A stretch of DNA of 64,000 nt from JAJPJE01 sp963848375 (GTDB lineage Bacteria; Acidobacteriota; Terriglobia; Terriglobales; Acidobacteriaceae), in NCBI GenBank assembly GCA_963848375.1, contig CAWKDK010000023.1, forward strand, positions 62,001-126,000. The letters run 5' to 3'. The notes below the pieces were generated by a model. The model saw only the letters and a program-made list of their open reading frames with translations, had not been told where the DNA came from and did no database searches. This document shows, one piece after another, positions 37,507-47,459 of the stretch (the first letter of the stretch is position 1; the number at the start of each line of letters is the position of its first letter). A program made the translations under genes and the position numbers.

Positions 37507-38391
37507 CGTTTTTTGCGAGGCCGGTCTGGGCCTGGCCTCCTGCGATCTTTCTTAGGAAATGGACGATCCGGGCGCTTGGCAGACGGCCGTTCCTTCGCGA
37601 CTCGCGGGACATCCCGCTTGGCGGCGGCCGGTGGCAGCGGCGCGTAGGCGGGAAACTTCGGCGTCGGTCAGCGGTCGAAACACACCTGGCTCGATATCGA
37701 GTTGAAGTGGACCGTACGAGACACGTCTGATCTTTTCGACGTGATGGCCGATCTCTTCGAACATGCGACGGATCTGGCGGTTGCGTCCTTCAATCAGCGT
37801 GACTTCGTACCAGGGATTCGCGCCCTCTTTGATCTGATGAATCTTCGCCGGCGCCGTAGTAACTGGACGCGCCTCTGGCGACTGGCGGCGTTCGCCGGGA
37901 CGCGGACGCGCAGGCGGCAACCGGACGCCTCCACGAAGCTTCTGTATGTCCTCGGCCTTGGGCTCTCCACTGACCTTGACCAAGTACGTCTTGGGCACAT
38001 GCGAAGAGGCATGCGTAAGCTTCTGGGTAAGCTCGCCATCGTTCGTCAGCAGCAGAAGGCCCTCACTCGCGTAATCGAGGCGGCCAACAGGGTAAACGCG
38101 CGCGCCGACAGTGCGAATCAGGTCCATGATCGTGGGGCGCCCTTCGGGATCGCTGGAGGTGGTGACGTATCCCTTGGGCTTATTGAGGGCGAAATAGACG
38201 CGATGCTCAGGGGCTTTCAGCAGCTTGTTGTTGACCTTGATGTGATCATGCTCGAGGTCGGCTTTAGTGCCTAGTTCGGTCACGATCTGTCCGTTAACGC
38301 TGACCATGCCGGACTTGATCAGCTCCTCAGCGTGGCGGCGTGAGGCGATTCCGGCAGCGGCGATAATCTTTTGAAGACGTTCGAGAGCCAT
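37503..38391 (-). CDS. rluB: ribosomal large subunit pseudouridine synthase B, frameshifted near the end
   Basis: RluB makes a pseudouridine in 23S rRNA. An S4 RNA-binding domain opens the protein (LQKIIAAAGIASRRHAEELI, KSGMVSVNGQIVTELG), followed by FALNKPKGYVTTSSDPEGRP, the catalytic Asp in PVGRLDYASEGLLLLTNDGE-like residues, and EGRNRQIRRMFEEIGHHVEK. After EVSRLR the frame is off: an extra T at about 37645 hides a basic tail readable in the next frame (APLPPAAAKRDVPRVAKER, then KRPDRPFPKKDRRRPG) that stops at 37503 and overlaps hisC by four bases. A Lys/Arg/Pro-rich tail is common in this family, which supports the corrected reading. Confidence 0.9.
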
Positions 38392-38525
38392 GGTCAGGGT
38401 GTTCCCGTGAGCAAACTGCTTAGTCTACATGAACTGGGTAGTTCCGGTTCGGTGATGGGTGAACAGCCGGGTGTGATGACGCCGTGTTCACGTTTTCGCG
38501 ACTCTCGAAGTCGGGTGTTTTTTCA

Positions 38526-38568
38526 CGAAAGCGAAACGTGAAACGCGAAACGGATAACGTGAAACGAG
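38526..38568. repeat. degenerate GAAACG short tandem repeat
   Basis: Five GAAACG or near copies occur within 43 bases between rluB and scpB, just after the scpB stop. Confidence 0.5.
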
Positions 38569-38572
38569 CTTC

Positions 38573-39307
38573 TTAGCTCTGAGTAGCTTCCGAGGGCTGC
38601 TCGTCCTGCTCTGGTGCTGTTTCGGCGGCAGTTTCCGCTGTCGGAGAGGTTGCCCCTGGGGCTGACTCTGCTTGCGCAGGTGCCTCTGCCTCTGGCGCAG
38701 GCTCGCTGAAGAGTCCTTCCTGTCCGCTGATCAGCTTTTCGAACTCTTCCATGCTGGGCAGTTCGGTCACGTCTTTCAGCCCGAAGCGCATGAGGAATTC
38801 TTTGGTGGTCTTGTAAAGGATGGGCCGCCCAATCACCTGCTTGCGGCCGGCGGTGGTGATCAGCTTGCGATCAATCAGCGTCGCGAGCACACCTTGCGAA
38901 TCTACGCCGCGGATCTCGCTGATCTCGGGTGCTGTGACGGGCTGCTTATAAGCGATGACGGCGAGTGTTTCCAGCGCCTGCAGCGACAGGCGAATGGGCG
39001 GTTTCAAGCTCTTGGCAAAGCTGCGGACGACGTCATGATGCTCGGGCTTGGTCGCCATGCGATAGCCACCGGCGACGGCGCGAATCTCCATGCCGCGATC
39101 TGCGGAACCGTATTCGGCGATCAGCTCTTCCAGAGCGGCGCGCAGTCGGCTCTTCACCTCCGCTTGTACGGCGGCTGGTTCCGCGCCTTCCACATTCAGC
39201 CCGCCTTCGCTGGCGATGGAGTCTTTGAGAAGCAGCATGAGCTGGTCAAGTGTGACCGGCTCTTCGGCTGCGTAGATGACGGCTTCGAGTTTGCCTTTAA
39301 TTCCCAT
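38573..39307 (-). CDS. scpB: segregation and condensation protein B
   Basis: ScpB, a winged-helix kleisin-interacting protein that completes the SMC condensin with ScpA. Residues 1-200 show the family: KGKLEAVIYAAEEPVTLDQL, LSLQALETLAVIAYKQPVTA, EISEIRGVDSQGVLATLIDR and ITTAGRKQVIGRPILYKTTK. The last 45 residues are rich in Ala, Glu and Pro and are probably disordered. It follows scpA by 17 bases on the same strand, the usual pairing. Confidence 0.95.
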   Translation of the reverse strand: MGIKGKLEAVIYAAEEPVTLDQLMLLLKDSIASEGGLNVEGAEPAAVQAEVKSRLRAALEELIAEYGSADRGMEIRAVAGGYRMATKPEHHDVVRSFAKSLKPPIRLSLQALETLAVIAYKQPVTAPEISEIRGVDSQGVLATLIDRKLITTAGRKQVIGRPILYKTTKEFLMRFGLKDVTELPSMEEFEKLISGQEGLFSEPAPEAEAPAQAESAPGATSPTAETAAETAPEQDEQPSEATQS

Positions 39308-39324
39308 TCGATGTTTTCAAATCG

Positions 39325-40212
39325 CTATCGCCAATCGTCGCGAACGGAGGCGTCTTCGCCCAACACGTTATCGAACAAGGCGCTCTTCTTAATGATGATG
39401 TCACCAAACACACGTTCCTGCCGCAGCAAGATCGCCTGCAAGCGCACTAGCTCCAGCAGCGCCAGGAAGGCGCATACCAGTGCATTCCGCGTTTGCAGGG
39501 TCCGCAGAAGCTGTTTCAACTTGATGGGCCGGTCTTCCACGACGAGGCGATGCCGGAAGTAATCGATCATCTGCGTGACGGTAACCGCGTCTTCGTCCAC
39601 GCTGATGATGGGCCGGTGACGCGCGCGATCAAGAATCTGCTGGAAGGTGCGGACGAGGTCGACCACATCGGCGGCCATCTCCGGCTCGGTGCCTTCTGCG
39701 TTCTTGAACTCCCTCATCGCCGGATTGGAGAGAACCGCATCTTCAATCTGCTGGCGCTGCAGAAGCATCTGCGCGGCCATCTTGAATTTCTCGTGCTCGA
39801 GCAGACGATTCACCAGCTCGGCGCGCGGATCGTCCTGCGCATCGGCGCTGATCGTGGGATCGCGCGGCAGCAGCATCCGCGATTTGATCTGAATGAGCAC
39901 TGACGCCATAAAAATGAAATCAGCGGCAACGTCGACATCCAACTCGCGTATGTGCTCGACGTACCCAAGGTACTGCGCCGTGATCTGCGCGATGGGGATG
40001 TCGTAGATGTCGATGTCCTGCTTACGAATCAGGTCGAGCAGCAGATCCAGCGGCCCGTCGTAAAGCTTGCCGAGGGTGACCGCGAAAGGGAACTCGGTGT
40101 CGCGCTTGGGACGAGCGGCGTCGGGCTTCGTAGCTTCGACGGGCGAAGCTCCAGCCGGACTACTCTCGGCGTCTACAGTCGCTTGAGTTGGCGTTGGTTG
40201 ATCCGGCATCAA
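39325..40212 (-). CDS. scpA: segregation and condensation protein A
   Basis: ScpA is the kleisin that bridges SMC heads. After a 35-residue variable head, LGKLYDGPLDLLLDLIRKQD-like residues and DIYDIPIAQITAQYLGYVEH show the N-terminal SMC-binding helices; ADFIFMASVLIQIKSRMLLP is characteristic. The C-terminal winged helix is in LKQLLRTLQTRNALVCAFLA and LLELVRLQAILLRQERVFGD. Length 295 is slightly above average because of the head. It belongs to a minus-strand cluster trpS-scpA-scpB-rluB-hisC. Confidence 0.93.
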   Translation of the reverse strand: MMPDQPTPTQATVDAESSPAGASPVEATKPDAARPKRDTEFPFAVTLGKLYDGPLDLLLDLIRKQDIDIYDIPIAQITAQYLGYVEHIRELDVDVAADFIFMASVLIQIKSRMLLPRDPTISADAQDDPRAELVNRLLEHEKFKMAAQMLLQRQQIEDAVLSNPAMREFKNAEGTEPEMAADVVDLVRTFQQILDRARHRPIISVDEDAVTVTQMIDYFRHRLVVEDRPIKLKQLLRTLQTRNALVCAFLALLELVRLQAILLRQERVFGDIIIKKSALFDNVLGEDASVRDDWR

Positions 40213-40257
40213 ATGCGGCTACTCGAAATTCGTTGCACCAAGATACAGCAGTGCCAG

Positions 40258-41313
40258 CTATTTTGCTGCACTAGCTTCATTTCTAGGTGGTTCGTAGTCG
40301 TGAGATAAGTTCATCGCCTCACGCACGTCGTTCATGGTGTTGTCCGCGATCTTGCGCGCACGGGCCGAACCGGCTTCCAGAATATCCCAGACCAGCCGGG
40401 GATTCTCCTCGTATTTTCGGCGGCGCTCCTGCAACGGATTCAGGATCTGGACGAGCGCGTCGGCAGCCCAGCTCTTGCACTCAATGCAGCCGATTCCAGC
40501 GGTGGTGCAGCCGATTTCCACTTTTTCAATGGTAGGCGGCTCGCTGAAAATCTTGTGGAGCGAGAACACCGGGCAGACATTGGGATTTCCGGGATCGCTA
40601 CGGCGCACACGCGCCGGATCCGTAACCATGGTCTTCAGCTTCTGCCGGACGACCGGCTCCGGATCGCTGAGCAGCACCGCATTGTCGTAAGACTTCGACA
40701 TCTTGCGGCCATCGGTGCCGGGCAGTTTCGGCATGGGCGTGAGCAGCGGCTGCGGCTCGGGGAAGACACTTTCATGGCGGCCTGAATAGAACATGTTGAA
40801 GCGGCGCGCGATCTCGCGGGTGATCTCTACGTGCGGAACCTGGTCTTCGCCAACCGGCACGTAATTGCCCTTGTACATCATGATGTCCGCCGACTGCAGC
40901 ACGGGGTAACCCAGGAACCCGTACGTGCCGAGATCCTTTTCCTTGATGTTCTCGCGTTGTTCTTTATATGTGGGAACGCGCTCCAGCCAGCCAAGTGGCG
41001 TGATCATCGAGAGCAGCAGGTGCAGTTCGGCGTGCGCGGGTACGTGCGACTGGATGAAGACGGTCGCGACTTCCGGATCCAGCCCGGTGGCTAGCCAATC
41101 GAAAACCATCTCCATGATGTTCGCTTTTATGCGACTGGTGTCGGCGTAGTCGCTGGTGAGCGCGTGCCAATCGGCAACAAAGAAATAGCATTCGTACTGC
41201 TTCTGCAGCCTGACCCAATTATCGAGGGCACCAACCAGGTGTCCCAAGTGAAGCTTGCCCGTGGGGCGCATCCCGCTTAGTACGCGGGGTTTCCGATTGT
41301 TCTTTTCTGGCAT
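40258..41313 (-). CDS. trpS: tryptophan-tRNA ligase
   Basis: TrpS charges tRNA-Trp. It is a class I synthetase of 351 residues with the HIGH-type motif in MRPTGKLHLGHLVGALDNW and the KMSKS motif in GRKMSKSYDNAVLLSD. CTTAGIGCIECKSW carries Cys pairs seen in some bacterial TrpS. Its ATG touches the last base of the M50 gene stop, so the two are tightly coupled, and scpA follows after 45 bases. Confidence 0.95.
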   Translation of the reverse strand: MPEKNNRKPRVLSGMRPTGKLHLGHLVGALDNWVRLQKQYECYFFVADWHALTSDYADTSRIKANIMEMVFDWLATGLDPEVATVFIQSHVPAHAELHLLLSMITPLGWLERVPTYKEQRENIKEKDLGTYGFLGYPVLQSADIMMYKGNYVPVGEDQVPHVEITREIARRFNMFYSGRHESVFPEPQPLLTPMPKLPGTDGRKMSKSYDNAVLLSDPEPVVRQKLKTMVTDPARVRRSDPGNPNVCPVFSLHKIFSEPPTIEKVEIGCTTAGIGCIECKSWAADALVQILNPLQERRRKYEENPRLVWDILEAGSARARKIADNTMNDVREAMNLSHDYEPPRNEASAAK

Positions 41314-41981
41314 TAAATTCTCGCGAGGACGAAGTCGAAAAATTGCAGGACCGGAGTCATCAGGAAACGGATGACCGGTCCGCCGACCAAAAACAGCAGC
41401 ACCAAACCAATCATGCCCGCCATGTCGTAGGCGCGGCGCATCGATTCAGGCAGGAAATGTCGCAGCACGTGGCTGCCATCCAACGGCGGTATCGGAATGA
41501 CGTTGAATGCCGCCAGCAGCACGTTGATGTACATGAACTCGTACAGCAGAACCGTGATTGGAACCAGCATCGATCCGGATTCAGGCGCGTATCCATGAAC
41601 CAGCGCCCGACCTAGCGGCGATGTATTCGCGATGATTGCCAATCCTACGACCGCTCCGGAAGCTACCAGCAGATTGCTCGCGGGCCCGGCGAGCGAAGTA
41701 AGGATATCGTCGCGAACCGGGTTCTTGAAGTGACGTGAGTCCACCGGAGTTGGCTTTGCCCACCCGATCACTGGGAAATGACTGATCATCGCGATCGCAG
41801 GCAGCAGGATGGTGCCCACGGGATCTATGTGCTTGATCGGATTCAGTGTGATGCGGCCCAGCATGCGCGCCGTCGGATCGCCGCAGCGATTCGCCATCCA
41901 CGCGTGCGCGGACTCGTGCACGCTGATCGCGAACAGAAAGGCGATGATTTGAAACAGGATTTGTACGACATCCAGATTCAT
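41313..41981 (-). CDS. site-2 protease family (M50) membrane metalloprotease
   Basis: A 222-residue, multi-helix membrane zinc protease of the compact M50B type. AISVHESAHAWMANRCGDP contains HExxH and sits in the first long helix; the second ligand motif is FNVIPIPPLDGSHVL (N-PPLDG). KHIDPVGTILLPAIAMI and GWAKPTPVDSRHFKNPVRDD are typical of this subgroup. Stand-alone members lie next to trpS and scpA in many genomes, which fits here. The substrate is unknown; S2P enzymes cut transmembrane segments, often of anti-sigma factors. Confidence 0.9.
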   Translation of the reverse strand: MNLDVVQILFQIIAFLFAISVHESAHAWMANRCGDPTARMLGRITLNPIKHIDPVGTILLPAIAMISHFPVIGWAKPTPVDSRHFKNPVRDDILTSLAGPASNLLVASGAVVGLAIIANTSPLGRALVHGYAPESGSMLVPITVLLYEFMYINVLLAAFNVIPIPPLDGSHVLRHFLPESMRRAYDMAGMIGLVLLFLVGGPVIRFLMTPVLQFFDFVLARI

Positions 41982-42015
41982 GCTGGCACTTCGATGGTAT
42001 CACGGCACATCGATG

Positions 42016-42033
42016 GCAGCCGAGGTCGGCTGC
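42016..42033. repeat. GCAGCCG palindrome, copy 2
   Basis: Identical to the 18 bases at 25771-25788. It lies between two minus-strand genes, just upstream of the M50 gene. Confidence 0.7.
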
Positions 42034-42060
42034 CCCACGTGATTCGCCATGAAGTCGCGT

Positions 42061-43356
42061 TTAGTGCGCTTCTAGCACACGCGATGTAATGGGGTCGACT
42101 TCGATCTCGATGCGCGTGTTCTGGGGGAATGACACATCAGCACCGTGCGCGATGAATCGCGAATACGTCGTGCGCGCTGTGCCGTAGGCGCCAATGATTC
42201 CGCCAACGTAGTTCGATCCGGTACCGATCGCAATTGCGCGACCGATGAGCGCGAACCCGTTGCTCGAAACAGCGGCGTGGGCAAGGGTATCTTCATCTTC
42301 ATGCAGTGCGGCAGCGGACAGAATGCCCATTGCCAACGGCAGCAGCGCGCTTGATTTCTGCGGCGCCACGCCACCTTCGACGTCCATCTGCAGGTTGGAG
42401 CGATGATCTACGGCAATTGCGCTGGTGGTTCCGTATACCCGCTGCTCGAACCCGGCAGGGAACTGAAGCTGGTTAAAGGTGAATCGCAGAACTCCGTTGT
42501 GAGCCCAGCGGCCGGCGGCTTTCGACTGTGTGACGGATCCGACCAGAACACTTCCCTGCGGAACTACGACGCGATTCTGCTCGTCGAAGAACGGTTCTGT
42601 CACCTCGGCCTTCACTGGTGTTCCTTGCAGCGCGGTTTTCGAGTCGACGGGAGTCGTCAGCAGCGCGTGCAGAGTCGCTGTTTTCTCCAGGCCTTTCTTC
42701 TCGGGGCGCTCGGGCGCTTTGGGCATGTCGCTAAGAACGGTCAGCTCTACTGGATTCGCAAGCGCAGCGTTGTATTCCAAGCCGCCGTCCAGCGTCTCCG
42801 GATGGTATGGCAATTGGTGGTAGAACATCTTTTTCAGGCGAGAAGTTTTTCCGGGCGCAGTGAAGGTCGCGACTGCCTCGTTCTTTCGGCCGTTAAGGTC
42901 GTCCCAAACGCGTTTTAGCAGTGACTGGTGGTGAGCAGCAGCGTACGCACTCTGGATGTGAAGGGTTTCGACACCCTGCGTCATGGGCGTCGTCAGGATG
43001 CTGACCTGAGCGCCGCCGGGAAACGTGATCTGCTGGAACTGGACAGCAGCTTCGTGAAGGGGCGTAAAGTCGCCTTGCAATTTTGCGTTCACACTGCGAC
43101 TGTGGGCAGCAGGTTCAAGCTCTACGATTTCGCCGCTTAGGACGCTGCCCTTGGGGATGAGGAGCTTATCGTGCGCATAAACAGACGCTGTCAGTCGCCC
43201 ACTGACAGGAGCCCCGGCCTTCATCTTGGCATCGGCACTGAGTTGCACAGCGAGGATTGTCCCTGCCGGCAATGCTTCTTTCTCCACTATCTGTGCTTGG
43301 AGCGCAGGCAGCAATAGAAGTCCGGCCACGGCGAGCAAATTATGAGTTCCCCGCAT
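42061..43356 (-). CDS. secreted protein with two duplicated beta modules (hypothetical)
   Basis: A 431-residue exported protein; MRGTHNLLAVAGLLLLPALQAQ is the signal peptide. Two related segments recur: LPAGTILAVQLSADAKMKAG...LLIPKGSVLSGEIVELEP near residues 30-90 and LLTTPVDSKTALQGTPVKAE...VVVPQGSVLVGSVTQSK near residues 235-290. The pattern of 'P-G-t.l...l......G..v.a.....v....-v-P-Gs.l.G.v' resembles the beta domain of TrbI/VirB10 proteins, but this is only a likeness. A possible amphipathic or membrane segment lies near residues 350-395 (SALLPLAMGILSAAAL; GSNYVGGIIGAYGTA). Function unknown, probably envelope-associated. Confidence 0.55.
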   Translation of the reverse strand: MRGTHNLLAVAGLLLLPALQAQIVEKEALPAGTILAVQLSADAKMKAGAPVSGRLTASVYAHDKLLIPKGSVLSGEIVELEPAAHSRSVNAKLQGDFTPLHEAAVQFQQITFPGGAQVSILTTPMTQGVETLHIQSAYAAAHHQSLLKRVWDDLNGRKNEAVATFTAPGKTSRLKKMFYHQLPYHPETLDGGLEYNAALANPVELTVLSDMPKAPERPEKKGLEKTATLHALLTTPVDSKTALQGTPVKAEVTEPFFDEQNRVVVPQGSVLVGSVTQSKAAGRWAHNGVLRFTFNQLQFPAGFEQRVYGTTSAIAVDHRSNLQMDVEGGVAPQKSSALLPLAMGILSAAALHEDEDTLAHAAVSSNGFALIGRAIAIGTGSNYVGGIIGAYGTARTTYSRFIAHGADVSFPQNTRIEIEVDPITSRVLEAH

Positions 43357-43480
43357 TTCCAGACCTCCGGTCTATTTGAACGCTAGTTTACAGCGCTGGA
43401 TGCAGACACACCGTCGAAGTGGTATGAATTTTTTGTAATCAGAAACTGGTAGAGGGTTGCTTCTTTCGTCCCGGCTACGT

Positions 43481-44085
43481 TCATCTCTGGATGACCGTGA
43501 CTTCATGTGATCCTACGTCGGCGCGATCGATCCGGTTGGGCAATTTGAAGCGACTGTCGATGCCAAGGTCGGGATATTTGGGATGGATGTAGCGATCGAC
43601 GAAATACTCCAGCGCCATACGCGGGACGGCAACTCCGTCGAGCGAGACCGAGTCGATATGTACCTGCCCGACGCCATTCGCGCCCTCGGCGTGAGCGTCC
43701 GCCGTAACCTGGTGCACGCCGCTGAACAGCGACATCAGCGGATTCGCAGAGTAGCGGCCGCCGGTCACCTGATCGAAATCGACGTCGGCCGTTCCGTGAA
43801 TGATCCCAGGATCAGCTTCTAACTTCAGACTGTGCACACCTTTGGGGAGATCCGCCTGTCCGGACGAGAACCATGCATTGATCTCCCGTTCCGTCAGCAC
43901 AGTGGGTGTGGAATCGGGATGTGCCAGTTTTCCGTTTTGCTCAATGTGGTCGAACTTGCGCTGGGCGCTGTGCGCGGCGGCATCGTAAGTCGCCTGCGTG
44001 TGAGAAGCGCCTGTGACCAAAGCGCGATTGCGAACACCGCAACCAGAATGCACGCCAGAAAATTACGAATGCCGGTTACGCTCAT
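43481..44085 (-). CDS. membrane-anchored secreted protein downstream of AsmA, frameshifted
   Basis: The ATG at 44085 gives MSVTGIRNFLACILVAVFAI, a signal anchor, and overlaps the corrected AsmA stop by ATGA. Near 44010 a base is missing and the reading continues in the other frame as HTQATYDAAAHSAQRKFDHI, then ERE-INAWFSSG, VHSLKLEADPGIIHGTADVD and VGQVHIDSVSLDGVAVPRMA. The last part, VDRYIHPKYPDLGIDSRFKL, is well formed. About 200 residues in all. It resembles exported lipid-transfer-like domains only loosely; its link with AsmA suggests work on the envelope. Confidence 0.6.
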
Positions 44086-46640
44086 CGATGGTAGTTTCGC
44101 AGGCTCGCCTGTTTGGCCGTTCCCTCGACTGGAGCAATCTTCGGACGCGCCAGCGTGCCGGTGACGGAGTAGGTCGATCCAGAATCACGTGTCATGGTCA
44201 TTTTAAGATCGCGGGCTAAACGATGCGGTCCCGCTGATCTGATAGATGCCGGCATGGTTCTGCAATTTGCCTTCAGAGATGCTGAGTTCGCCATCCTTCA
44301 GTTGAACTTCGCCCTCGAAGCGCTGGATTGCAAGCGGCTGATGCTCGCTCGCCAGCGTAATATGCGGCAGGGAGCCGTTGCGCCAATCGAAATTGGCGGT
44401 GGCCGCACTGGAGCTCAGCAGATCCGCCGCCTGCCAGCCTGCTGCACTTCCTTCGTAGCTGAGCGAAATCGTGCCCGTCGCCCAACCATCCTTCATCAGG
44501 GACGCGAGCTCGGCCATGGAGACGTGATCGAACTGCCCCTTGGACCGGAACGCGGGTTGATCCTTCTGGCTGTTAAGCGTCACCTCACCCTGGTATGTGC
44601 CGCCGAACAGGCTCGCGTGTAAATCCGTGACTGAGGCGGAATTGGGCGAAATAGATATCTGCGCCGCAGCCTTGGTCGTTGTTATCCCTTTGACCACGAA
44701 CTTTTGCGCGGCGATGTGTCCCTTGGCGTACAGCCATCCCCAGGGCGCATTTGGATTGCTGTCCGCGCCCACCAGTCGCTCATACCACGGACGATTCCAA
44801 GCTTTCGGATTCACCAGCCGGTTCAAGTCGTCGAGCGAAAGCGAGTCCGATTTAATGTCGAATGAAACTGCGCAGTCCGGCGAAGGCTGGCAGTGGCGCG
44901 GAACCTGGAACGATCCCGTTGCGGCAACATGTACCGCCGGAAACGATAACGCGAGATTTTGCAGCGAAACTCGATTTTCGTCCGCAACCAGGTCGGCAGA
45001 GGCGATCCTCACAGGAGTGCCGAAGCCGGCGAAACTGCGATCGTTGCGTTGTGCAGCTGACCTTTTCCCGTAAGAACCGGCGCCTGGAACTGTGTCCAGT
45101 TTCCGTTCAACTCGCCTGCGAGCCTGGCTGTGCCATCGATCGATTTCGCAGGCACGTAAAAGCCGAACGCCGAGGAAACCTGGAGCGCGCGCTTGAGGGC
45201 CACTTCGGATTGCATTTCGGCATGATAACCCGCTGTGGTGATCCATCCGCTGACCGTGGCAGGAGTACTGGCGCCAAGGTTCAAAGTGAAAGGCTGTAAG
45301 CCGAGCAAGGTGGAAGGCCTCTGAGATGAGGCTACTGGCCTGCCATTTCGCGGATTGCTCGTTCCGGCTTTTTCCGCGCTCTTCGGATGGCCTGCGCTGA
45401 ACTGAATCGCACTGAGCGTCAGTGGCGTCTCGCCAAGTTGTTTGGAGCGGAACTCCCACTCTGAGGTCGTGCCTGTCCCCGACCAGACATTCTGCCCGTC
45501 AGCCGTCTTGAATGTGAACTCACCATCGAGTGTGCCGACAGCCGCCAGGTCGTTCGCCATCCCTTGCTTCGCGTGGCGGGCAAGACTAACTGCAAATTGC
45601 GCGGGAATCTTTTCCAGGGAGAAAGCAAAGTCATAGGAACGTGGCTGAGTCAGTACCGCAGTGCCTCGTACTGCGATTTGTCCTGTCCCCACCGGACTGA
45701 GACAAAGCGCATCGCTCAACGTGTGATCCACATTGCTGTATTTCGCCGTGCAGTGAGTGAACAGCGTAAGCGAATCGGTTGCAAAGATGTCGTAGCGGCG
45801 AAAATCTTCCAGCGTCGAATCGGCGACCACGTGCAGATCACGGGGCGTACCCGTCAGGTTCACATTCAATTGGACGGAGCCACGCCAGCCCGCGTCCCGT
45901 CCTCGAAGCAGTGTGGTGATTTGTCCGAGTTGGCCGCGCGACCAGTTTAGGTGCAACGTAAGTGGAGTCTCTCCCAGCGAAATTGCGCGGTGTGCGCTGC
46001 CTTCTACCCGAACCAATCCGGTATCGCTCAGGTTCGCGTCGGTGCGCATGGGGCGCGCCTCGAGTCGCATGCGCCATTCGTTCTCCGACGCCAGCCAGAG
46101 CGCAAAATCGGCATCGTTCAGAGCGTATACAGTTTTTTCGAGACCAAGCTTCAGGTTGATCCGTCCGCCTGTCGATTCGATGTACGGGAAGCGAGCGCGG
46201 TACTCCGGACGCCTTTTCGAAGTCGGCGCCGCCGGAATCTCTCGCACGTGTTCAAACAGGCTTTCTACGTTCCACTCGCCATCCGGCAACCGCACCAGGT
46301 TGAGGCTCGGATCGTTCAAGCTAAGCTGTGAAATCTCCAGCCGACCTCGCCAGAGAGAACTTAGGCGCAGTGCGGCCGTGACCTCGTCGGCGCGCAGAAC
46401 CGGCTCCGCACTGAAGCGCGGATCATCGGCAACCACTAACCCACTTAGCGTGAGGCCGGGGGTAGGCAGCAAATGCATGCTGACATCACGGACTGTAGCT
46501 TCGCGGCCAATCGCAGCGCTCAGGGATCGCGCAACCGCAGCACGATAGCGGCCGACATTAATCGCAGGCACGATAAAGGCCGCAATCACGAAAATTGCGA
46601 TTGCGGCCAATGCGAGGCGCTTTTGAGGTTTCGAAATCAT
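44082..46640 (-). CDS. AsmA family protein, frameshifted twice
   Basis: About 850 residues. MISKPQKRLALAAIAIFVIA is the N-terminal anchor and the AsmA N-terminal domain follows (RYRAAVARSLSAAIGREATV, LLPTPGLTLSGLVVADDPRF, EVTAALRLSSLWRGRLEISQ). The body is repetitive beta structure, as in the chorein-like lipid-transfer bridges to which AsmA belongs. At about 45015 a base is missing between IAVSPA and GFGTPVRIASADLVADENRV; near 44215 an extra base separates SGTASFSP from ARDLKMTMTRDSGSTYSVTG, after which GTLARPKIAPVEGTAKQ ends at 44082. The start overlaps the lepB stop (TAATG). Likely role: lipid movement between the two membranes. Confidence 0.75.
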
Positions 46641-47428
46641 TAGCGCACGACGTGGAACATGCGCCGCCAACGAGTCTGATCGAAGAAGTGAACCACGACC
46701 TTGGCGATGAACGACACCCGGTCGCCGATACTGGTCTTCTGGTATTGCCCGGCAGGTGTTTCGAACGACCAATAGATGAACATCGGGCGGCCGATGACAT
46801 TCTCCTGCGGGATAAATCCAAAATAGCGGCTGTCGTAGCTGACGTCACGATTGTCACCCATTCCGAAGTAGCGGCCAGGCGGAACCACCAACTCACCATT
46901 CTGGATATAGGAACTCATCTCCAGATGCCATTCCGGCGTGATCATCCCCTCGGGCGGGGGAACATCGGGGAAATTATCGCGATAAGGGTTATAGCTGTCG
47001 GGGATATGTATGACGTAAGGCTCGTTCAGCGCTTCGCCGTTGCGGTACACCACGCCATCTCGGAGCCGGATGTGGTCTCCGGGTATGCCGATGATGCGCT
47101 TCACTACGTACAGTCCCGGCTCAGATGGCGAGAGGAAAACGATAATGTCGCCGTGCCTTGGAGTTCGATAGGGAATGAGCGGCATCCAGTTCGTCTTCGG
47201 AGCCACGGTCACGCGGTCCACGAACACGTGGTCGCCGATCAGCAGCGTGTTCTCCATGGAGGACGACGGAATTTCAAACGCCTGCAAGTTGAATGTAATG
47301 ATGAACAGCCCGACTACGAGCACCACCGCCATCGAGGAGATGAACTCCATGGTGGTTTCGTGCTTTTTCTCGGGCTTTTTGGAAGACGATTCCTTCGGTG
47401 GCGCTTTTTTATTTGTTTCCGTTGCCAA
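46640..47428 (-). CDS. lepB: signal peptidase I (second of a tandem pair)
   Basis: A 262-residue type I signal peptidase. After a charged head, one membrane helix (FISSMAVVLVVGLFIITFNL) precedes the catalytic Ser in FEIPSSSMENTLLIGDHVFV; the Lys is in LYVVKRIIGIPGDHIRL, and GMGDNRDVSYDSRYFGFIPQ is box E. It removes signal peptides from exported proteins. It shares about 45% of residues by eye with its neighbour. AsmA begins inside its stop codon. Confidence 0.93.
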   Translation of the reverse strand: MATETNKKAPPKESSSKKPEKKHETTMEFISSMAVVLVVGLFIITFNLQAFEIPSSSMENTLLIGDHVFVDRVTVAPKTNWMPLIPYRTPRHGDIIVFLSPSEPGLYVVKRIIGIPGDHIRLRDGVVYRNGEALNEPYVIHIPDSYNPYRDNFPDVPPPEGMITPEWHLEMSSYIQNGELVVPPGRYFGMGDNRDVSYDSRYFGFIPQENVIGRPMFIYWSFETPAGQYQKTSIGDRVSFIAKVVVHFFDQTRWRRMFHVVR

Positions 47429-47459
47429 GCGGTTCGAGTCCTGCCTTTGGGGAGACGGG

